Made by a program: the position numbers and the translations under genes | Part shown: positions 59,844-64,000 of the stretch, one piece after another | Layout of the letters: each line of letters starts with the position of its first letter | Numbering within the stretch: the first letter of the stretch is position 1 | The notes under the pieces: model-generated | What the model saw: the letters and a program-made list of their open reading frames with translations, nothing else | Database searches by the model: none | Told to the model about the DNA's origin: nothing | NCBI GenBank assembly: GCA_964615335.1 | Contig: CAZTMT010000008.1 | Coordinates: 70,514 to 134,513 of the forward strand | DNA: 64,000 nucleotides | Direction: 5' to 3' | DNA from: HR10 sp964615335 | GTDB lineage: Bacteria > Acidobacteriota > Blastocatellia > HR10

Positions 59844-60434
59844 TCACACCCTGGGGGGGACCAGTCCCGTTTGATCCTGATACTTCCCCTGCCGATCTTC
59901 GTATGAGATCTCGCACTCCTCGTCGCTCTCGATGAAAATGATCTGTCCGATCCCCTCTTCGGCATAGATGCGGACGGGCAGATCAGCCGAATTCGAGATC
60001 TCCAGCACAAGGCGGCCTCGCCAGCACGGCTCCAGAGGCGTCGCATTGATGATGACGCCCGAGCGCGCGTAGGTGCTCTTGCCGAAGGCCAGGCCGATCA
60101 CCCGGCGCGGAATATTGAAGGTCTCCACCGTGACGCCCAGCGCATAGGAGAGCGGAGGCAAAAGCCAGTACTGCGACCCGTCTTCGGCCGTGCGCAGAGG
60201 GGCTTCGATCAAGCTGCTCGTGTCGAAATTCTTGGGGTCAATCTCTCGCCCCTTGATCGGGGAGAAGATGAAGAATCCATCCTTGGCCAGACGGATGTCG
60301 TAGCCGTAGCTGGAGAGGCCCGCGCTGATGATCCGTCGGCCTTCGACCTCGCGGATCAGGCGCTCTTCAAAAGGAACAATCATGCCGTATTCCAGCGCCA
60401 TGCGTCGAATCCATTTGTCCGATTTCACCGGCAT
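59844..60434 (-). CDS. dcd: dCTP deaminase
   Basis: A 196-aa trimeric enzyme of the dUTPase fold that converts dCTP to dUTP, the entry to dTMP synthesis. The family motifs SSYGYDIRL, FGKSTYARSGVIINATPLEPCW and LEISNSADLPVRIYAEEGIGQ are complete, including the catalytic Glu in LVLEIS. An N-terminal extension of about 20 residues precedes the usual start of the fold; ATG 60434 has a GGAGGAG ribosome site. It lies 19 bp downstream of the HEAT-like gene on the same strand. Confidence 0.93.
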   Translation of the reverse strand: MPVKSDKWIRRMALEYGMIVPFEERLIREVEGRRIISAGLSSYGYDIRLAKDGFFIFSPIKGREIDPKNFDTSSLIEAPLRTAEDGSQYWLLPPLSYALGVTVETFNIPRRVIGLAFGKSTYARSGVIINATPLEPCWRGRLVLEISNSADLPVRIYAEEGIGQIIFIESDEECEISYEDRQGKYQDQTGLVPPRV

Positions 60435-60453
60435 GGCGATCTCCTCCTTCCGC

Positions 60454-62004
60454 TCACCAAGAGGATTCTTCAGGAGAAGGGGTTCGGCAGCCCATGCGAA
60501 TGTTCGCTCGGACCTGCGCCACCGTCATGCGCGCCAGTTCGATGAAGAAAGGAATGTGTCGGAGCGAGCGGCGTCGGTCCTGAAGAGCGCTCCAGAGGGC
60601 CAGCGTCGTCTTCCACAAGTGGACCGGCGCGCGAGAGTTCTGACCGTGGGCCGAATAAAGGAGGAACTCAGCCGTCAGGGCGAGCCGCCGTCCGAAAAGC
60701 TCGCGCTCGGGTTCCAGGATCTCCTCGACGAAGTCCAGAAGCTCCTTCCGGGTGAGGGGGAGAACGCGATCGCCCCGATGCAGACCTCGCTGCAGGACAA
60801 AATCGTAGGCGGCCTGCCGGTCAATCCACCAATCGGAGAAGGGGAAGCTCTCCAGAAGGCGATCCGATGTGGCCAGCAGCTCCGCTTGCTGCCGGCGCAT
60901 TTCAGCCAGCAGGAATTTCGGGAAGGTCGGACGGTACTCCCGCGGCGAAAGGTCATCGTCTCCGAAGATCCATCGGTGGACGACGAACTCCGGGGGGATG
61001 AGGACGCGACGGCGCCGCGCCACACAGAGAGCATCGCGCACAAGCGCCCGCGCATAGTCGTAGCTCACCGAGGCGATCGGAACCTCCAGACAGACCGCCG
61101 CGACGGCTTCTCGATATTTGCGCGCCGGAAGGCCTCGGGCGCTCAGACATTCCTTGATGCCCGCGCGTTCGTTCAGCGCGAAGAGGGCCACATCGTATCC
61201 CTCAGATCCCGCCCCTCGGGCAATCATCAGGACCTGGCTCCCGTATCCGTCAATCGGGGTGAGCCAGCACTCGCGAACGGGATCCGGCGCGACAAAAAGC
61301 GGACGCGACGTGAGACCGGCCGCGCGCAGCTTCCGAAGCGCACTCTCGATCTCTCCCCGGAACGTCTCGCGATGGTTGAAGAGGTTCTCCAGGACGAAGA
61401 GAGAGCATCCCGAGGGAATTCGGGCGATCCCCGCCAGAGCCATCCGCGCCAGCTCCGCATCCTCGGATTCCGCGACCGCGGCCAGAAGAGGCAAAGCGCG
61501 TTCGCCTCCATACGTCTCCAGATACCCCAACCACCGCTTCTGCGATGCGCGATCCCATCGCCGGAGATCCGTCAGGATCGAAACGATCGCCTCTTCGTTC
61601 TCCGCAATCCCTTCGAGCAACCATTCGACGAGAGCCCGCGGGATGAGCTGCGGATCCTTGAAGTACTGAGCCAGATGAGGCAGCGAGCAGTTCGTGTTAT
61701 AGCGGATGAGCAGGGGGAGAAGCTCGATCTTCACCTCATCGGTCACCGAGGGATCGCGCACGATCTCCAGAAGAGGGCGCAGAATCTTCGGATCATCGAG
61801 CTGCCTGAGGATGAACACGATCCGGGAGGCCAGCTCCGCATCCTGCGCATTCTTCAATCTCTGGAACAACACCACGCGCGCGCGGGGATCTCCGCCCCGG
61901 ATCCTTCGGATGAACTTGGCCAGGCGCGCGTTCCACTGCTCGAAAGGGAGAGTGCTCTTGAGAAGACGATCCAGCTCGTTCGCGATCCGGAAATAGCCAT
62001 GCAT
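60454..62004 (-). CDS. Hypothetical protein with HEAT-like helical repeats
   Basis: A 516-aa soluble protein. Residues about 1-215 consist of alpha-helical pairs with a HEAT/ARM pattern (for example PLLEIVRDPSVTDEVKIELL and ARMALAGIARIPSG). The C-terminal half is mixed alpha/beta (MIARGAGSEGYDVALFALNE, about 225-310) and then helical. I recognise no enzyme motif. ATG 62004 follows GGAAGGAGCG; the frame is open to 62109 without a better start. It shares a promoter and transcript with dCTP deaminase. Confidence 0.75.
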   Translation of the reverse strand: MHGYFRIANELDRLLKSTLPFEQWNARLAKFIRRIRGGDPRARVVLFQRLKNAQDAELASRIVFILRQLDDPKILRPLLEIVRDPSVTDEVKIELLPLLIRYNTNCSLPHLAQYFKDPQLIPRALVEWLLEGIAENEEAIVSILTDLRRWDRASQKRWLGYLETYGGERALPLLAAVAESEDAELARMALAGIARIPSGCSLFVLENLFNHRETFRGEIESALRKLRAAGLTSRPLFVAPDPVRECWLTPIDGYGSQVLMIARGAGSEGYDVALFALNERAGIKECLSARGLPARKYREAVAAVCLEVPIASVSYDYARALVRDALCVARRRRVLIPPEFVVHRWIFGDDDLSPREYRPTFPKFLLAEMRRQQAELLATSDRLLESFPFSDWWIDRQAAYDFVLQRGLHRGDRVLPLTRKELLDFVEEILEPERELFGRRLALTAEFLLYSAHGQNSRAPVHLWKTTLALWSALQDRRRSLRHIPFFIELARMTVAQVRANIRMGCRTPSPEESSW

Positions 62005-62190
62005 AGTTCGCTCCTTCCGCTCGGTCGCTGAACATGAAAGATCATCCTCCTCCAAAGCCGAAGTCGGACTCGCTCGCGCTCTGGAGGCGAGATCAGGGGA
62101 CAGGGACATGATCCGGGATCCACCAGAGTCCCGACGCTCTGGGGCGCCTTTGGATGAGATCGTGACTCCATCTGTACCGGCACAGCGCGT

Positions 62191-62220
62191 ATTAGACTAC
62201 GTCTGGGGCCCGTTCGTCAA
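62191..62220 (-). promoter_or_regulatory. Promoter of the HEAT-like protein / dcd operon
   Basis: On the minus strand, TTGACG and TCTAAT with an 18-bp spacer, leaving a leader of about 180 bases. Confidence 0.6.
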
Positions 62221-62229
62221 GAGGGCACT

Positions 62230-62826
62230 TCACCCGAAGTCGGCGCATGTGAGCACGGGGACGCGCGGATCCCGCTCGACCTCCTCGAGCGTGCGTCCGG
62301 AAAGAGCGGAAGCCGGGCTCGCTTCGGTGATCGCCGGAGCTTCGCGCGCTTCCGCGTCGCGCTCCTTAATGAGGAGCCACTCTCGATCCCCCCGCCCCTT
62401 CAGACGAATGAGCGCCCAGCACCCGCGCAGCTTCGTTCCATGAAGGATGAACTTGAGCGCTCCCTGGCGAAGGGCCTGCTGGGGATCTTCCTCCGGCTTT
62501 TGCATCTCCCAGCGCCCATAGTCCCACACGATGACCGTTCCCGCCCCGTAGCTCCCTTCCGGGATCTTCCCCTCAAATGCCGCATATCCCAGCGGATGGT
62601 CCTCCGTCTGAACAGCGAGCCGTTTCTCTCGCGGCGAGAGCGAAGGCCCTTTGGGAACAGCCCAGGAGAGAAGCACGCCCCCGAGTTCCAGTCGGAAATC
62701 GTAATGCAGGCGCGAAGCCTTGTGCTTCTGCACGACGAAAATCGGAGGGGCCAACTCCGGGAAGGGACGTCCCGAACCCCTCCCGAACGCCGATGGGCCT
62801 TGTGCCGGTCGCTTCGACGTCTTCAT
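62230..62826 (-). CDS. Stand-alone LigD-type 3'-phosphoesterase domain protein
   Basis: A 198-aa protein equivalent to the N-terminal phosphoesterase (PE) domain of LigD, the non-homologous end-joining ligase: FVVQKHKASRLHYDFRLEL with the conserved His and Asp, WAVPKGPSL, EDHPLGYAAFEG and GAGTVIVWDYG. PE domains trim 3'-phosphate and ribonucleotide ends before ligation. Here neither ligase nor polymerase domains are attached, and no Ku gene is in the window. Its start overlaps the OsmC stop (ATGA), so the two are co-translated. Confidence 0.9.
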   Translation of the reverse strand: MKTSKRPAQGPSAFGRGSGRPFPELAPPIFVVQKHKASRLHYDFRLELGGVLLSWAVPKGPSLSPREKRLAVQTEDHPLGYAAFEGKIPEGSYGAGTVIVWDYGRWEMQKPEEDPQQALRQGALKFILHGTKLRGCWALIRLKGRGDREWLLIKERDAEAREAPAITEASPASALSGRTLEEVERDPRVPVLTCADFG

Positions 62827-63236
62827 ACGTCTTCTTCGATCTCGTAGCTCATCGTGACCGATGTCGCTGCGCCGAGCATCGCCGAGACGCTGCAGTATTT
62901 CGTCTCCGAGAGGCGAATGGCTTCGCGAACGGCTTCTTCCGAGATGCCACGCCCGCGCACGATGTGGCGCACGCGGATGTCCTGCCAGATCCGGGGATAT
63001 TCCTGGCGCTGCTCAGCCTCGACGCGCACCTCATAGTGTGTGACCCGCTGCCGCTTCTTCTTCAAGATCGTCGCAACGTCCGTCCCGGTGCACGCTCCCA
63101 AAGCCAGAAGCAAAAGCTGCATGGGACTGGGAGCGCTGTCTCGCTCCCGATCGGCGTCTATGAGGATCGCTCGACCGCTGGGCGAATGGCCAATGAAGAG
63201 CTGATCTTCCGCGAGCACCACTCGAACTTCCGGCAT
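62823..63236 (-). CDS. OsmC-family organic hydroperoxide/redox protein
   Basis: A 137-aa OsmC-fold protein with both catalytic cysteines: Cys49 (LGACTGTDVATIL) and Cys115 (KYCSVSAML). OsmC/Ohr proteins reduce organic hydroperoxides. This variant, with the GACT and KYC motifs, belongs to the YhfA-like group. It is co-translated with the phosphoesterase downstream, which suggests a shared stress response. ATG 63236 follows GGGGAGGGAAAG. Confidence 0.9.
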   Translation of the reverse strand: MPEVRVVLAEDQLFIGHSPSGRAILIDADRERDSAPSPMQLLLLALGACTGTDVATILKKKRQRVTHYEVRVEAEQRQEYPRIWQDIRVRHIVRGRGISEEAVREAIRLSETKYCSVSAMLGAATSVTMSYEIEEDV

Positions 63237-63346
63237 ACACTTTCCCTCCCCTGAAGATTCTCCGCCCAAAAGAATAGCCTGAAGTGGGGGGTCCGCGAAA
63301 CCCTGGTGAGAACCTGCCGGAATCGCCGTATTCCCGACTGGACCGC

Positions 63347-63870
63347 AATGAGCCCGCGCCAGCGGGCAACAGAAAATAACCTGCATTGGGAGAACGACAC
63401 ATTTCCGCATAGAGCCCACGGAGTGGGCGACAGAAAATAGCCTGGGGCGTAAGCCCCAGGAACCGTGGAGCCCAAAATTTTCCTCAAGAGCCCCCGAAGG
63501 GGGCGACACATCGGGCGGCCACCCAACCGGTCGGGTTCACACACGCCAGGTCACGACATCGGGGGATACACGAATGGCCTCCTTCAATTCGTCGGGCTCC
63601 TGACCCGATGTGCCGCCCGCTGGCGCGGGCTCGGGGATAATTGGGGACCTCGTTTCCTGGGGTTTCGCTTGCGCTTCACCCCCCGTCCTAGGGTTCCGCT
63701 TCGCTCCACCCCGGGCTATTCTCTGTCGCCCACTCCGTGGGCTTTCTGCGGAATGAAATTTTGTCCCGTTGGATTCCCTAGGGTTCCGCTTGCGCTTCAC
63801 CCCCGTCCTGGGGTTCCGCTTCGCTCCACCCCAGGCTATTTTCTGTCGCCCTCTGCGAGGGCTCTTTGCG
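63347..63870. repeat. Cluster of six palindromic (REP-like) hairpin repeats
   Basis: Six elements share the pattern GAGCCC-stem-loop-stem-GGGC followed by GACAGAAAATAGCC and a CTGGGG/CCCCAG tail. Stems: 63352-63367, 63414-63428 and 63490-63504 in one orientation, then 63615-63630, 63728-63742 and 63848-63862 in the other. Each stem pairs perfectly, but the inner bases differ (CCGC, CCAC, CCCC, CCTC), so changes are compensated. Such elements usually mark intergenic space and affect mRNA ends or chromosome structure. Confidence 0.85.
63656..63870. repeat. Tandem 121-bp repeat, two copies
   Basis: The block beginning CCTGGGGTTTCGCTTGCG at 63656 recurs with a few changes at 63777, and each copy ends in one palindromic element. 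The surrounding frames on the minus strand simply read the repeat and are not genes. Confidence 0.8.
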
Positions 63871-64000
63871 GGATGCCCAAATGGGGTTGCGCTTCGCTCC
63901 GCCGCTTCCGGGCGCGCGTGATTCCATCGCTCGCCGGGGAAAGGGAACGCCATCGGCGTCGAGGCTTCGCCCCATTCTCCAGAAGCGATCGTCGCGCACC
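63871..64000. other. Unassigned right edge
   Basis: About 130 bp beyond the repeats. A minus-strand frame is open from the window edge to 63778, which could be the tail of a gene cut off by the window, but its sequence is not recognisable. Confidence 0.4.

Noticed and set aside
63537..63953. Minus-strand frame over the repeat cluster
   Set aside because: Its peptide is a direct translation of the palindromic and tandem repeats (repeated GGAKRNP phrases), with no independent coding signal.
1..64000. CRISPR arrays, tRNA, rRNA genes and prophage
   Set aside because: No regularly spaced direct repeats, no cloverleaf-like segments with a T-loop GTTCGA core in gaps, no ribosomal RNA sequence and no phage structural genes were seen by eye.

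Overview
The window is GC-rich chromosomal DNA from a bacterium, most likely an acidobacterium. The main evidence is a 1,159-residue TonB-dependent receptor with an N-terminal carboxypeptidase-regulatory-like domain, a fragment of a beta-barrel C-terminus, and a cluster of palindromic repeats. A TtuA/TtuB-type tRNA thiolation pair hints at a thermophile. The phylum and growth temperature are inferred; the gene calls do not depend on them. Promoters match the housekeeping sigma-70 consensus well, and several genes seem to have almost no 5' leader.

Layout. 1-3.75 kb: the end of an endo/exonuclease-phosphatase gene, an aldehyde dehydrogenase and a B12-binding radical SAM enzyme. 3.84-8.4 kb: a mercury resistance cluster behind a MerR-type promoter (MerP-like, MerF-like, TauE/SafE permease, DedA protein, a chimeric gene remnant, MerA); no merR gene lies nearby. 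8.8-10.2 kb: a membrane-anchored phosphatase-like protein. 10.3-17.6 kb (minus): a fatty-acid beta-oxidation operon, acyl-CoA ligase then fadN-fadA-fadE. 17.8-25.8 kb: RlmN, a self-contained unit for a 34-residue membrane peptide, RsmD, a beta-barrel remnant, and a tightly packed gamma-carbonic-anhydrase/hisS/aspS/mutL operon. 25.8-38.1 kb: a lone GroEL, an M20 amidohydrolase, paired VTT membrane proteins, FabI, dienelactone hydrolase, an alkyltransferase-like protein, MgtE, a P-loop kinase, GlgB and YjbQ. 38.4-43.3 kb: signalling genes (PocR-like/receiver protein, TPR protein, GAF/PAS histidine kinase). 43.5-44.9 kb: a marR-CDGSH-yceI operon with a clear autoregulatory operator. 45.2-48.8 kb: the TonB-dependent receptor with its own promoter and a strong terminator. 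48.9-50.8 kb (minus): HD protein, ubiquitin-like sulfur carrier and TtuA-like thiolase. 50.9-56.2 kb: two secreted metallopeptidases, a thioesterase and RodZ. 56.2-58.1 kb: an IS607-family element with tnpA, tnpB and a structured right end that fits an omega RNA. 58.1-63.2 kb: a glycine-zipper protein, a deoxyhypusine-synthase-like protein, dCTP deaminase, a HEAT-like protein, a stand-alone LigD-type phosphoesterase and OsmC. 63.3-63.9 kb: a non-coding cluster of six hairpin repeats.

Most genes are housekeeping or degradative. The accessory features most worth follow-up are the 34-residue peptide unit, the TnpB element with two competing 3' RNA folds, the sulfur carrier whose C-terminal GG is capped by three extra residues, the glucoamylase/anti-sigma chimera inside the mercury cluster, the catalytic-lysine-less deoxyhypusine synthase homologue and the covarying repeat cluster. 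I found no tRNA, rRNA, CRISPR array or prophage. All calls come from reading the sequence; no database search was run.
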